The notes under the pieces were generated by a model. It was not told the DNA's origin and ran no database searches. It saw nothing but the letters and a program-made list of their open reading frames with translations. 32,771 nt of DNA. Origin: Xenorhabdus eapokensis (GTDB taxonomy: Bacteria; Pseudomonadota; Gammaproteobacteria; Enterobacterales; Enterobacteriaceae). Every line of letters begins with the position of its first letter. Positions within the stretch are counted from its first letter, which is position 1. Shown here in pieces: positions 1 to 7,828 of this stretch. The DNA lies in NCBI RefSeq assembly GCF_001908105.1, contig NZ_MKGQ01000030.1, forward strand, positions 1 through 32,771, in the 5' to 3' direction. A program made the position numbers and the translations under genes.

Positions 1-99
1 CTTAACGTACAATAATTTTCGATATCCAAACTGACCCCTAGTATACATACTGGTATGTATACTATCACTCTGCCAATAAGGGGGATTGCGCCCAATAAA
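1..99. repeat. Terminal redundancy showing the molecule is circular
   Basis: Bases 1-99 are identical to 32673-32771. A perfect direct overlap at the two ends of one sequence is what an assembler leaves when a circular molecule is cut at an arbitrary place. The duplication is probably not biological, and the real circle is about 32,672 bp. Features near the ends should be read across the join. Confidence 0.93.
40..63. promoter_or_regulatory. Perfect palindrome, operator-like
   Basis: AGTATACATAC at 40-50 is followed by two bases and its exact reverse complement at 53-63, giving 11-bp arms. The site abuts the miniature element and lies 410 bp upstream of the winged-helix gene at 473. The form is that of a dimer-binding operator. 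Which protein binds it cannot be told from the sequence. Confidence 0.5.
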
Positions 100-300
100 C
101 ATTGGCAAGCAGAAGCAGGAAAAAAATCGGTTTATGGTCAATGTTGAATCAAACATTTGACATGGCTGTTGAGGTTACCATTCTATTTTTTTCATTTTCT
201 TTCTTGAAAGAAGAATATTGCCGTGCGTCTAATATGCGGATATGGTTAATGCAAATCACTCAGGATTCTGAAATTTTATGGAGATTCAATTTACGGACAT

Positions 301-323
301 AAAAAAACCGGCACGAAGGCCGG
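301..323 (-). terminator. Rho-independent terminator (leftward reading)
   Basis: CCGGC (308-312) pairs with GCCGG (319-323) around a 6-nt loop. On the minus strand the stem is followed by a run of seven T (complement of 301-307). It could stop leftward transcription entering the miniature element. The rest of 64-472 shows no convincing gene; a 66-codon frame at 102-302 has no ribosome site and no protein-like composition. Confidence 0.5.
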
Positions 324-472
324 ATTCTTTGGATTAGAATTAACAGGACGCCAATCCTGATATTCGGAAAAAACAAAAGTTAAGCCGAATTTAGTTCTTT
401 CCCAACAGTATTGCAAGTGTTTTTGCGCCTTCGCGCCACGGATTTTTTTGCCTTTTTTAAGGAATAAAAAAC

Positions 473-1255
473 GTGACGGACATATTCCAGATTCAAATGC
501 TGCAAGAGGCCATCATTCGGCTGTGTTCTGACATGAAGACGCTTGCACAGGCCAATGATGCCTTCAAGCTGGCCAACGACCTTCTCCTTCTCAGTCAAGG
601 TTCCGACCTGAATCCTGTCAGCGAGGCCATTTATGAAAGCGTTCGGGAAAAACGCAACCAGATTGCCAACGGCACCACGGTTCAGACAACAACAAAACAA
701 CCTCCCTACCTTCCAGTGCGGGAAAAAGCGGACAAAAGCCGCAGTGAGGCGGCAAAAGGCAAGCGCAATGTCGAACGCTGGTCGCGCAAGCGCCGCTTGG
801 GCGACATGGCAGCCTTGCCACCTTATGCCCGCGACCAGTTTACCGAAGGCGAACGTGCCGTGCTCTATATTGTTGCGGCCGACATTCGTCAGCATGGCTC
901 CTGCCGCTGTACCAACAAGGAAATCGGGGACAGGGCGGGTGTTTGTCTCACGACGACGCGCAATGCCCTACGCAAGGCGCGGCAGCACGGTTTACTGAAC
1001 ATTCGGCAGCGGCCGCAGTGGCGTGGCAAAAACCTCTCAAATATCATTACAATGGCCTGCAAGCTCTGGCGCAAATGGTTGGACAGATTCCGTCCCAAGC
1101 TCGGTTTTAATTTCAGTCTCAAGGGTGTCAAAAAAGCGGTGCCCTTAGAGACTAATAGTAAAAGAAACTTAGAAAAAAAAGAAAATTTTTTAGAAAAAAC
1201 CTTGTCTATAAAGGAAATAATGCCGATGGATTTTTATAAGCCGCGTTTGGAATAA
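473..1255 (+). CDS. Winged-helix DNA-binding protein of unknown role
   Basis: A 260-aa basic, soluble protein starting at GTG, with AAGGA about ten bases upstream. Residues about 115-190 form the recognisable part: a segment beginning FTEGERAVLYIV, a helix-turn-helix (KEIGDRAGVCLTTTRNALRKA), then a basic wing-like stretch. Similar proteins are common on proteobacterial plasmids and mobile islands, where they are usually annotated only as helix-turn-helix proteins. The first 110 residues are helical and charged. The C-terminal 50 residues are Lys-rich and encoded by AT-rich DNA, as if the tail were lengthened or replaced. A plasmid regulator or accessory replication factor is possible, but a clear initiator (repB) lies elsewhere. 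Confidence 0.75.
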   Translation: MTDIFQIQMLQEAIIRLCSDMKTLAQANDAFKLANDLLLLSQGSDLNPVSEAIYESVREKRNQIANGTTVQTTTKQPPYLPVREKADKSRSEAAKGKRNVERWSRKRRLGDMAALPPYARDQFTEGERAVLYIVAADIRQHGSCRCTNKEIGDRAGVCLTTTRNALRKARQHGLLNIRQRPQWRGKNLSNIITMACKLWRKWLDRFRPKLGFNFSLKGVKKAVPLETNSKRNLEKKENFLEKTLSIKEIMPMDFYKPRLE

Positions 1256-1412
1256 TGGCAAAAGCCAATTTTTTAACAATCCTCATCAATTTAACCCATG
1301 CAAAGGCTCCCGAAAAAAGCCTGATAAAGAAACTTGCGCTTTTTTTATTTTAGATAGTCATTTAAAAACAAATACTTAAATTTTAAAACCATTTAATTTC
1401 TTTATTTTTTAT

Positions 1413-1442
1413 AAGACAAACGATTTTTAATCGACTAATAAT
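1413..1442 (+). promoter_or_regulatory. Candidate promoter of the structured RNA unit
   Basis: AAGACA (1413-1418) and TAATAA (1436-1441) are 17 bp apart; AATAAT at 1437-1442 is an alternative -10. Transcription would begin near 1448, just where the first RNA hairpin starts. The spacer holds a small palindrome, CGATT-TTT-AATCG (1421-1433), which could be an operator. 1256-1412 is AT-rich with no gene. Confidence 0.4.
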
Positions 1443-1447
1443 CATTT

Positions 1448-1675
1448 CAGAATGAATGACGCATCATTCTGGGGCGTAGAATCCCCTCATTCGTGCGGTT
1501 GGTACTGGCCGTTACAGTACATACTACTCCTTGACTTTTATGATCGGGGAGCCTGTGGCGTATACAACAGGTTCACCGAGAACTAAAGGCCACAGGGATC
1601 GTCACGAACGATATTCTACTTCCCCGATCACCAAGATCAAAGAGTTGCATTCGCGGAGGCGTCCGCAAAGACTCT
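1448..1675 (+). ncRNA. Highly structured RNA or 5' leader, unknown class
   Basis: Nearly every base from 1448 to 1675 can be placed in a hairpin. Visible stems are CAGAATGA 1448-1455 with 1464-1471; GGGG 1471-1474 with CCCC 1483-1486; GTACTG 1502-1507 with 1515-1520; and a 10-bp perfect stem, 1541-1550 with 1621-1630. That long stem encloses an 8-bp stem (1552-1559 with 1589-1596, itself holding 1571-1574 with 1580-1583) and a hairpin 1598-1602 with 1608-1612, making a three-way junction. A last stem pairs 1641-1645 with 1671-1675 around 1653-1657 with 1662-1666. GAATGA (1450-1455) can also pair with a second TCATTC at 1487-1492, so two folds compete. It ends 12 bases before an ORF. I recognise no known RNA family. 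Confidence 0.65.
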
Positions 1676-1687
1676 GGGGTATTTAGG

Positions 1688-2005
1688 ATGACCAACCAAT
1701 TTTCAAACCATACGTTATATACCATTTCCTATTCCGTCATAGGTGAAGACCATATCGACTATTATACGGATTTTTCCCAAGCCTCACGGGATTTTGATGT
1801 TTACAGGCGCGAATTGAATGACCAAAGCCATTACGAGGGTAAACTTGAAAATTTGGTGCTTCATAGGGTGAATGTTGAAATACAAAAAACATTAAGCTTC
1901 ATAACTGAGGCCAGTTTGATTGATTATATCAACAGTTCCGCATTTTCAGGGAAAATATCCAAGAGCAAGCTGGATTTTGTGTATCAGCAGAAGGTGGCGT
2001 ATTAG
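1688..2005 (+). CDS. Hypothetical 105-aa protein downstream of structured RNA
   Basis: A 105-aa protein with no signal peptide or membrane segment. It is rich in Tyr, Asp and Ser, with an N-terminal half likely to be beta and helix mixed. I do not recognise a family. The ATG follows the structured RNA at 1448-1675 by 12 bases, and the only ribosome-site candidates (GGGGT at 1676-1680 and AGG at 1685-1687) are close to or within the last stem, so translation could be controlled by RNA folding. A strong terminator follows at 2025. Promoter, RNA, ORF and terminator form one unit of about 650 bp, with AT-rich DNA on both sides. Confidence 0.6.
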   Translation: MTNQFSNHTLYTISYSVIGEDHIDYYTDFSQASRDFDVYRRELNDQSHYEGKLENLVLHRVNVEIQKTLSFITEASLIDYINSSAFSGKISKSKLDFVYQQKVAY

Positions 2006-2024
2006 AGGCCAGTTCATTTCCAAG

Positions 2025-2059
2025 GACTAGCGGGAGCTTCCGCGCTAGTCTAATTTTTT
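2025..2059 (+). terminator. Rho-independent terminator of the 1688 gene
   Basis: GACTAGCG (2025-2032) pairs with CGCTAGTC (2043-2050), and GGA/TCC pairing extends inside. TAATTTTTT follows directly. It lies 20 bp after the stop codon of the 105-aa ORF. Confidence 0.85.
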
Positions 2060-2060
2060 C

Positions 2061-2362
2061 TGAGACAATCCTTTAAGGCAATAATGAATAATTTAAGGAA
2101 ACTTAAGGTAATTTTTAATGTTTTTCCTTATGAGGGGTTCTAACCGGTGGGTCTACTCAACCGCTAGTCCATTATTGGCAATGAAAAGTGTATACATCTA
2201 CAATAACATCTTCTCTTTTTTATATCCTTAACTTGATAAGAAAGATTGAAAAATAGCAGTGGTATGATTAAAAAAATATACCACTGACATAAATAAGATG
2301 GTTGGATGAATTAAAATTACTTAAATGTGAAAGTTTTGATTATACAAAAAATCCAACAAAAT
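2061..2362. other. AT-rich gap between two cargo genes
   Basis: No gene seen. A 9-bp perfect hairpin, CAGTGGTAT (2257-2265) with 2278-2286, has an A-rich loop and lies 77 bp beyond the stop of the leftward 420-aa gene. It may be a terminator-like or protein-binding site. The rest has low complexity. Confidence 0.4.
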
Positions 2363-3625
2363 TTATTGTGTTTTATTTTTGCAACATTCAAATGGCTTCC
2401 CTATCTCTAAATCCATTAATTCCTTTATTTTATTGTCATATACATCTTTTTCTACTAAAAATGACACATACTCACGCCATTCTCCAATTATATTAAATGG
2501 TTTTCCAAATAAATTTATATCTGTTTCAACCCAATTAAATATATCTATTGGATCAGTAAACTCATCATAAAATTTATATTTAATAAAACCTTTTATATTA
2601 TATCTATTACTATAAAGAAGCTCTACTTCTATATCTTCCAATCGCCCACAAATAGTTGCGTTTCTAATCGCCCATAACGCATCACCATATATTCCTTTAT
2701 TTGCTTCAGTAGAAAAATCATAGGTGTTTCTAAAAGTTACTCTCTCACCACTTTCGATTTGTGATTGAAACCTATCACTAATACCGAGATGACCTACCAA
2801 TCTCCTGATTTCATGCTCTAATCCTATTTCTGATAAGGTCAACGTTTGTTGTGATTTTTCAAAAAAATGGTGAATTAATCTCCAGGCACTGACGTTATGC
2901 CTATATTTTTCAACATCGGCTTTATTGATACTATATGTTATTAATATCGTAAGATTATCTTTTATCTTAAAAGGCGTTCCGTCTGCATTCCAGTCTTTTC
3001 CAAACCAATTGAATATACTTTGAGGATCTGTGAATTCACAACTAAAATCAATATTAATGTATCCATTCAATAGAAATTTATTCCCACTAGTGGACAACAA
3101 TGTAGAATTTTTCAATGAACCTATAATCTTGGCGTTACGCATAGTCAATAATGGATCTAGTGCCGATTGAGTATTAATACTAAAATCATAAGTATGATTA
3201 AAGCCAAGTACCGCATGCTTTTCAAGATCTAATTGAAATTGTTTAAAAGGTAGGCTCAAGGATATCAAATGCTTAATGTTATCCTTTGTCTCTTTCCCTA
3301 GCTGAGACAATGTTAATTCCACGCCAGAATTTTTTTTATAATGATTATATAATCCAAGTGAACTCATGGTATTATCATTAACACGGAGTAAAGCAGTATT
3401 GTAATCTATTTTGTAAAGCCGAAAATAAATACTATCTTTTTTATTCCATATGTTGGTAGAAATATTATTGAATATTTCTTTTGTTTTTATTGAGTCACTC
3501 CTACAATAGGATTCCACCAAACTTTTGTGAAAATCAAGATGGTCTTTTTTATAAAGATTGTTTCCTTTTAAACATACAGGGCAAACGTTTCTTTCTAATA
3601 ATTTTAAATAATTAATGATTTCCAT
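2363..3625 (-). CDS. Unrecognised 420-aa protein with tandem internal duplication
   Basis: A soluble protein encoded in strikingly AT-rich DNA. Residues 12-41 hold C15, C18, H29, H33 and C41, which could bind zinc. The remainder is two diverged copies of one ~140-residue unit, about 90-232 and 247-392. Each copy begins with LTLS, then has TYDFS (145 and 301), RNA(K/T)I-G, and EFTDP followed by IFNW (about 197 and 355), and ends with FK or FN before a beta-rich stretch. I cannot name the family. Base composition and position, between a structured-RNA unit and the end of the trb operon, mark it as transferred cargo. No good ribosome site precedes the ATG. A toxin, immunity or defence role is only a guess from context. 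Confidence 0.75.
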   Translation of the reverse strand: MEIINYLKLLERNVCPVCLKGNNLYKKDHLDFHKSLVESYCRSDSIKTKEIFNNISTNIWNKKDSIYFRLYKIDYNTALLRVNDNTMSSLGLYNHYKKNSGVELTLSQLGKETKDNIKHLISLSLPFKQFQLDLEKHAVLGFNHTYDFSINTQSALDPLLTMRNAKIIGSLKNSTLLSTSGNKFLLNGYINIDFSCEFTDPQSIFNWFGKDWNADGTPFKIKDNLTILITYSINKADVEKYRHNVSAWRLIHHFFEKSQQTLTLSEIGLEHEIRRLVGHLGISDRFQSQIESGERVTFRNTYDFSTEANKGIYGDALWAIRNATICGRLEDIEVELLYSNRYNIKGFIKYKFYDEFTDPIDIFNWVETDINLFGKPFNIIGEWREYVSFLVEKDVYDNKIKELMDLEIGKPFECCKNKTQ

Positions 3626-4014
3626 TTTATTTTATACTCGTGAATGTTAATTAATCTTGCTTTATCTACATGAGTAGATGTTTATCTTAAATAATAAAAA
3701 ATTACTTTTGTTATTATTTAATTACGAATTAAATTTCATAGGATTAAATCAATATTCTATATGTTTATTTTCGTATAACTAATATTACATTTTATTTTTA
3801 AAATTTTTATTAAAAGTATATGTATGACCAATATCACAACTCCCTAATACATAGTATCAGGACGACATTCGTCTTCATTTTCAGAGGTTGTATTTCTTTT
3901 AATGCCGCCATTGTGACCGCTGACACGATTTTTCCGGGAGAATCAATACCACGAACAGATCTGGGGTTTTATGCCGGACAATGGCATTCGGTTAAATCCT
4001 TATCGTGTTCGCAA
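3626..4014. other. Gene-free junction between cargo and trb operon
   Basis: Base composition changes here from very AT-rich (3626-3830) to balanced (from about 3880). I see no gene with a start and ribosome site. A short open frame around 3917-4010 reads like protein but has no start and runs into trbI on the other strand, so it may be a relic. A small hairpin, ATGCC/GGCAT near 3971-3988, could end leftward transcription of trbI, though no T-run follows. Confidence 0.4.
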
Positions 4015-5298
4015 TCACTTTTGCCCGGCTGCCATTGGATGGCCTTTCCACGTCGGAAGAATAATGTCTTTTGTGACCATGACGTTAAACTCGTACCCGG
4101 GACGGATTTCAAGGGTAGGCTGAATGTTCATATTCCGTTGCGCCATCTGCATGCCAATCTGTCCCATTTGCTGGCCAAGGGAACCCGCGATGATTTGGGA
4201 ACTGCTATAGTTTTCACCGTGTTTTGCCTGTGGCTGTGACAACTGGATACCGGCCGAAAACAGGGACAGCAGCAATCCGCTTCCAAAAATGCGCAGATAG
4301 TGATTGTTCACCTTGTCATAAAAGCCGGCATATCCGCCCTGATCAGCACCCGGCATCCCATCAATGGAAATAGACGAACCGTCAGGGTATATGATGCGGT
4401 TCCATGCAACCAAAGCCCGTTGCTGGCCCAATGTCACCCCGCTGTCATAGGTGCCGATCAATCGCGTACCCGGCGGAATGAGAAGATTCAGCCCAGTTGC
4501 CGAATCATAGACGCCTTCGCGAACCTGTCCGATAATTTGTCCGGGCAAGTCAGAGTTTAAGCCTGAAATCATGACACCGGGAATAACCGTCCCGGCCTTG
4601 ACTTCCTGCGAGGGGGTAAGAGCCGCCTCACGCCGCCTTTCCAAATATATGCCGGCTTCCGGCGTTCCGGCAAGAAAGGCGCGTTTTTGGGCTTGACGGT
4701 TCTCAGCAACCATGCTGTTGCTCTCCGATACTCCTGTTTCAGTCTCGTCATGGGCGGGATATTGTTGCATCAAATCTGGTGTCTTGGTTTGCTGGACGTT
4801 GTTCTTTTTGTTTGTATTGTCATGCTGTGCAAACACTTGCACAATTCCCTCACCATTCAACGCCTCATCCATTCTGGCCAAGCGTTTTTCCTCAATCTGC
4901 TCAATCAAACGCAGGCGTTTTTGCATCGCTTCATCTGTGGGAGTTGGCTGGGGCGGGACGCTTTTTTCCGTAGGGATCATCAAGGTTGGCTGGGACGGTG
5001 TTTCTGCCTCTCCAACGGCGGAAACGTAGTCGTTATCGGGCGGCCGTATGGGCGGGGTCGCACTCTTTTTTATGGATGGTATCTCTTTTGCTTTTGTCGT
5101 GTGATTGGCCGTTTCTTCCCTTGAAAAAAACGTGTAGGTAATACCAAAGACAGCAAGCAGGATCAACACGCCCACGACAAAGAGCGGTAGATGGTTTAAA
5201 CGGCGCACGCCCGCCCCTCTTTTGGGTCTCACCAAGAAATCTGGAGAGGGTTCTGGTTCATGCACTCTGGGCGAACCGTTATCTTGATCTTGGTTCAT
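4015..5298 (-). CDS. trbI: TrbI/VirB10 conjugation channel protein
   Basis: VirB10-family protein that spans the inner membrane and periplasm and forms part of the outer-membrane core pore. The start at 5298 (MNQDQDNG) is chosen because GAGG lies seven bases upstream. It gives 427 aa and a 20-bp overlap with trbH. There is a short cytoplasmic N-terminus, one membrane helix (LPLFVVGVLILLAVFGITY, about residues 37-55), a Pro/Thr-rich periplasmic linker to about 190, and a conserved C-terminal beta-barrel domain with the typical LIPPGTRLIG and YPDGSSISIDGMPG segments. It is the last gene of the leftward trb operon, after trbH. Confidence 0.95.
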   Translation of the reverse strand: MNQDQDNGSPRVHEPEPSPDFLVRPKRGAGVRRLNHLPLFVVGVLILLAVFGITYTFFSREETANHTTKAKEIPSIKKSATPPIRPPDNDYVSAVGEAETPSQPTLMIPTEKSVPPQPTPTDEAMQKRLRLIEQIEEKRLARMDEALNGEGIVQVFAQHDNTNKKNNVQQTKTPDLMQQYPAHDETETGVSESNSMVAENRQAQKRAFLAGTPEAGIYLERRREAALTPSQEVKAGTVIPGVMISGLNSDLPGQIIGQVREGVYDSATGLNLLIPPGTRLIGTYDSGVTLGQQRALVAWNRIIYPDGSSISIDGMPGADQGGYAGFYDKVNNHYLRIFGSGLLLSLFSAGIQLSQPQAKHGENYSSSQIIAGSLGQQMGQIGMQMAQRNMNIQPTLEIRPGYEFNVMVTKDIILPTWKGHPMAAGQK

Positions 5299-5758
5299 GA
5301 CTGGCCTCTCTGACGGTAAAAGGTGCACCATTCAACAACAGCGTGCCGTCTGTGGCGCGGGGATAAAAGCGCGATGCCTCAATGCCAAGGTATTGCAGGC
5401 GCATGATAACGCCACTTTCAAAGGGGGACGCAAGGTAACGTAGCAGCATCGCTTTTCCTGCCACCCTGCCCGTTTTACGATCGGTTATGGTGACACCGTA
5501 ACCGCGCATACGCAGGGCGGCGAGCAAGGCAGGGGTCAAAACATCTGGCTGCGCATTTGATATGGGAGGATCAAGACTCACCGTTGTACGGGCGGGCGGC
5601 AATGGATTTTCCAGATGGGAAACCGCATCGGTGGCCAAGACTTGCGCATCTTTCGCCGTTATTTCTGGTGCCACATAGGACATGGAAGGGCGTGTGGTGA
5701 CGCAGGCACTCAAGACAAGGGTGGCCAGCAGCGGCAGAACGATGGAAACGCGTGTCAT
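5279..5758 (-). CDS. trbH: TrbH-like outer-membrane lipoprotein
   Basis: A 159-aa lipoprotein in the slot that trbH occupies between trbG and trbI in Ti and RP4 plasmids. The chosen start, 5758, follows GGAGG. The signal peptide ends in a lipobox, LSAC, with Cys19 as the lipidated residue. The mature part is mixed alpha/beta with no catalytic motif. It probably stabilises the TrbG-TrbI pore, as VirB7 does for VirB9-VirB10, though it is much longer than VirB7. Identification rests on the lipobox, length and position. Confidence 0.85.
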   Translation of the reverse strand: MTRVSIVLPLLATLVLSACVTTRPSMSYVAPEITAKDAQVLATDAVSHLENPLPPARTTVSLDPPISNAQPDVLTPALLAALRMRGYGVTITDRKTGRVAGKAMLLRYLASPFESGVIMRLQYLGIEASRFYPRATDGTLLLNGAPFTVREASHEPRSR

Positions 5759-5759
5759 C

Positions 5760-6689
5760 TTAATTTCCTCCATGTGTGATGATGACCTTGATCTGGCTGC
5801 GTCCAACGCCGGTGATCAGGGCTGCACGCGCGAGTACCCTGTCAACCACATAGCGGTCACCAATCACACGGTAGTTAACGATTTTCTCGCTGGGCGACGC
5901 AAACACACCTCCATCGTTGCCAAGGGCAACCAGTGCTGGCGCTTCGCCGGCAAAGCGCGCTGTGGGAAACTGGATATAGGTCTTGTTGCCGTCCGAGTAA
6001 ACACGCACAGGCTTCCAGCCCGGATTGTCCCCGCTCATGCGAAAACGAAAATCAAGGTTCGCCAAGTTTTGCCCGCCCGGCATCGTGTTACTATAAACCT
6101 GTCTGGCCTGTTGTTCGCGGTAGGCTTCCCATTGGCGTTCGACATCGTCAGGGTAGTCAAAGGAGAGAACGGGAATCCATTCTTTTTGCGTACTGGCCAG
6201 TTTGATTGTGTACAGACGACGATCTGTTGTAATGGTCAGGTTTGTCACCAGACCGGCATCGGTGGGTTTCACGACAATCACTGTCGTTGCGTTTGCGCCA
6301 CTGCTGATCATGGCCGGTGAAATCTTCCATCTGGCGTTATCTCCTGCGTGAACGTCATTGACGACTTCTCCAGGCTGCAATTCAATGGAGCAGACCTGTA
6401 ACGGTGTGCAAACCAATGTCGGGAGCGTTGCCCCAAAAAGATATTTTACGCTGCCGTCAGCACCTCGGCGCGGCCGGTTAGGATGGGTCTTCCATTTATT
6501 CGCCAGCCACACGCCATAGGCTTCCTTTGCGTCAAGCGGTATACGCTTTGGCGAAATCATTTGGATCGGAGGCAGCGGTTGAGCCTGTGCGGTTTTGAGA
6601 GCCGGGACATTATTATGTTGAGCGAAAGCAGGGGTTGCCAATGCCAATAGGTTTAAAACAAGGACGGTCAGTCCCGTCGTTTTTTTCAT
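5760..6689 (-). CDS. trbG: TrbG/VirB9 outer-membrane channel protein
   Basis: VirB9-family component of the outer-membrane core complex. The start at 6689 (MKKTTG) is set by AGGAG eight bases upstream and by the signal peptide, which ends near AFA-Q at residue 23. The length is 309 aa. The middle carries the family pattern LVCTPLQVCSIELQPGEVV, and the C-terminal domain contains FRMSGDNPGWKPVRVYSDG followed by KTYIQFP, the usual VirB9 C-terminal beta-sandwich that binds the lipoprotein partner. Its stop is one base from the trbH start. Confidence 0.95.
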   Translation of the reverse strand: MKKTTGLTVLVLNLLALATPAFAQHNNVPALKTAQAQPLPPIQMISPKRIPLDAKEAYGVWLANKWKTHPNRPRRGADGSVKYLFGATLPTLVCTPLQVCSIELQPGEVVNDVHAGDNARWKISPAMISSGANATTVIVVKPTDAGLVTNLTITTDRRLYTIKLASTQKEWIPVLSFDYPDDVERQWEAYREQQARQVYSNTMPGGQNLANLDFRFRMSGDNPGWKPVRVYSDGNKTYIQFPTARFAGEAPALVALGNDGGVFASPSEKIVNYRVIGDRYVVDRVLARAALITGVGRSQIKVIITHGGN

Positions 6690-6721
6690 GGCCGATCTCC
6701 TCTCCTGATTGTTTTTGCGTC

Positions 6722-7420
6722 TTAGTCTACGCGTTGCGTCCAAGAAAACTGTTTGACGTAAATACCCAACGGGTTCTTGGTTATCGTGTCCTCGTCCGTC
6801 GGTGTGGCGATGGTCGTGGTGACGGTGGCTCCATAAGTCGTCGGTGTGCCAATCTGTTTTTCGGTGCGTGAGTGAACGGTTTCCGTCCATTCCAGTTGCC
6901 ATGTATCGCCGCCGATGAGGCTTGCTCCATGCCATGCTACCGTCACCGTTTCTTTCTGCGCCCGTTGATATGGGTTTTGTTGGCGGTGATAGGCGGCGAG
7001 CGTCTTATAGGCGGGACTGTCGGGAAGGGTCATGGCATAGGTGGTGTTGATGATTTGCTGTTCTGCGCGTGCATCGGTATAAACCGTGCGTGCGCCCGTA
7101 AGCCATTGGCGCAACGCGGCCTTGATCTGTTTTTCGGTTGGGCGTCCCGCCACGTCGGCGCGAACAACGCGGGTAATTTCCCCATACCTGTTTGTTTGAA
7201 CCAGATAGGGCACCACTTTGTGCTGCACGGACACAAAAACCAATCCAAGAGCCAAAATGAACGCGATGCCGATGCTTCCAAACGCGGCCAACCGCCAGTT
7301 GTTTGCCTGCACAATAAAATCGCCGTAGCGTTCATTCCATTCACGCCGGGCGGCCATATAGGGCGTTTCGGTTGATGCCGGTGCCTTGGGTGCCTGAAAA
7401 GCCTTTTGTTTTGATCGCAT
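6722..7420 (-). CDS. trbF: TrbF/VirB8 inner-membrane assembly factor
   Basis: VirB8-family bitopic protein that nucleates the type IV secretion channel. It is 232 aa from ATG 7420; a GTG two codons upstream (7426) is possible. A single membrane helix (about residues 43-65, FGSIGIAFILALGLVFVSV) follows a cytoplasmic N-terminus. The periplasmic part has the VirB8 fold signatures, ending NPLGIYVKQFSWTQ. It is the first gene after a 66-bp gap in the operon, and a 20-bp operator-like sequence sits just upstream at 7437-7456, so it may begin a sub-operon trbFGHI. Confidence 0.95.
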   Translation of the reverse strand: MRSKQKAFQAPKAPASTETPYMAARREWNERYGDFIVQANNWRLAAFGSIGIAFILALGLVFVSVQHKVVPYLVQTNRYGEITRVVRADVAGRPTEKQIKAALRQWLTGARTVYTDARAEQQIINTTYAMTLPDSPAYKTLAAYHRQQNPYQRAQKETVTVAWHGASLIGGDTWQLEWTETVHSRTEKQIGTPTTYGATVTTTIATPTDEDTITKNPLGIYVKQFSWTQRVD

Positions 7421-7436
7421 GGTCACTGATCCATCT

Positions 7437-7456
7437 TGATAGTCTATAGACGATAT
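7437..7456. promoter_or_regulatory. Operator-like site, copy 1 (upstream of trbF)
   Basis: TGATAGTCTATAGACGATAT contains the perfect palindrome GTCTATAGAC. The same 20 bases occur inverted at 25020-25039 inside traI, and a related site is at 14600-14619 before trbB. It lies 10-16 bp upstream of the trbF start, so a bound protein would block the promoter or the leader. Confidence 0.65.
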
Positions 7457-7486
7457 TTTGATGTTTCATTTATCTGTTCGCAAGAC

Positions 7487-7828
7487 CTAGTTTCTATTTT
7501 TTGGTGCCTGTTTTTTCTTTTTTGGCCGGGGCGGGGAAGTGTTTTGTGCCTGTTTTTCCAAGGCGTCCCATATGAGACGCCCGCGTCTGCTCCCAAGCAG
7601 TGGTATATGGCTTAGACCACGTCCCGCCCCGATAAAGACCATGAGCAGGGGGGCAAACATCCGGCCGGTCACACACTGAAATTTTTTGATATGCACGGCA
7701 ATGGCATCAAGACGGTCACCATAGCCCTTGCGGCGCAATCCTTGCCCCAAAGCCCAAAGTCCAATGCCAAGGCTAAACAGAAAGAACAATGGAAGACACA
7801 AACGCAGCAGTTCAAAGACGATTGTCAT
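7487..7828 (-). CDS. Small membrane protein in trb operon, unknown
   Basis: A 113-aa protein whose ATG overlaps the trbL stop by four bases (ATGA), which implies coupled translation. It has an N-terminal membrane helix (about residues 7-29, rich in Leu/Phe), a second hydrophobic stretch (MFAPLLMVFIGAG, about 57-69) and a very basic Lys/Pro tail. I do not recognise a family. Ti-type trb operons have no gene here, though several conjugative plasmids carry small membrane proteins between trbL and trbF. An accessory channel or regulatory part is likely from position only. Confidence 0.75.
   Translation of the reverse strand: MTIVFELLRLCLPLFFLFSLGIGLWALGQGLRRKGYGDRLDAIAVHIKKFQCVTGRMFAPLLMVFIGAGRGLSHIPLLGSRRGRLIWDALEKQAQNTSPPRPKKKKQAPKNRN

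Noticed and set aside
102..302. 66-codon frame on the plus strand
   Set aside because: No ribosome site, odd composition, crosses into a terminator; nothing supports translation.
1541..1633. tRNA-like reading of the long stem ending in ACCA
   Set aside because: The stem is 9-10 bp, there is no D- or T-arm consensus and no anticodon-like 7-nt loop, so it is not a tRNA; kept only as part of the structured RNA.
3820..4239. 139-codon plus-strand frame overlapping the end of trbI
   Set aside because: Its second half is the antisense of the well-supported trbI C-terminus, and the start has no ribosome site.
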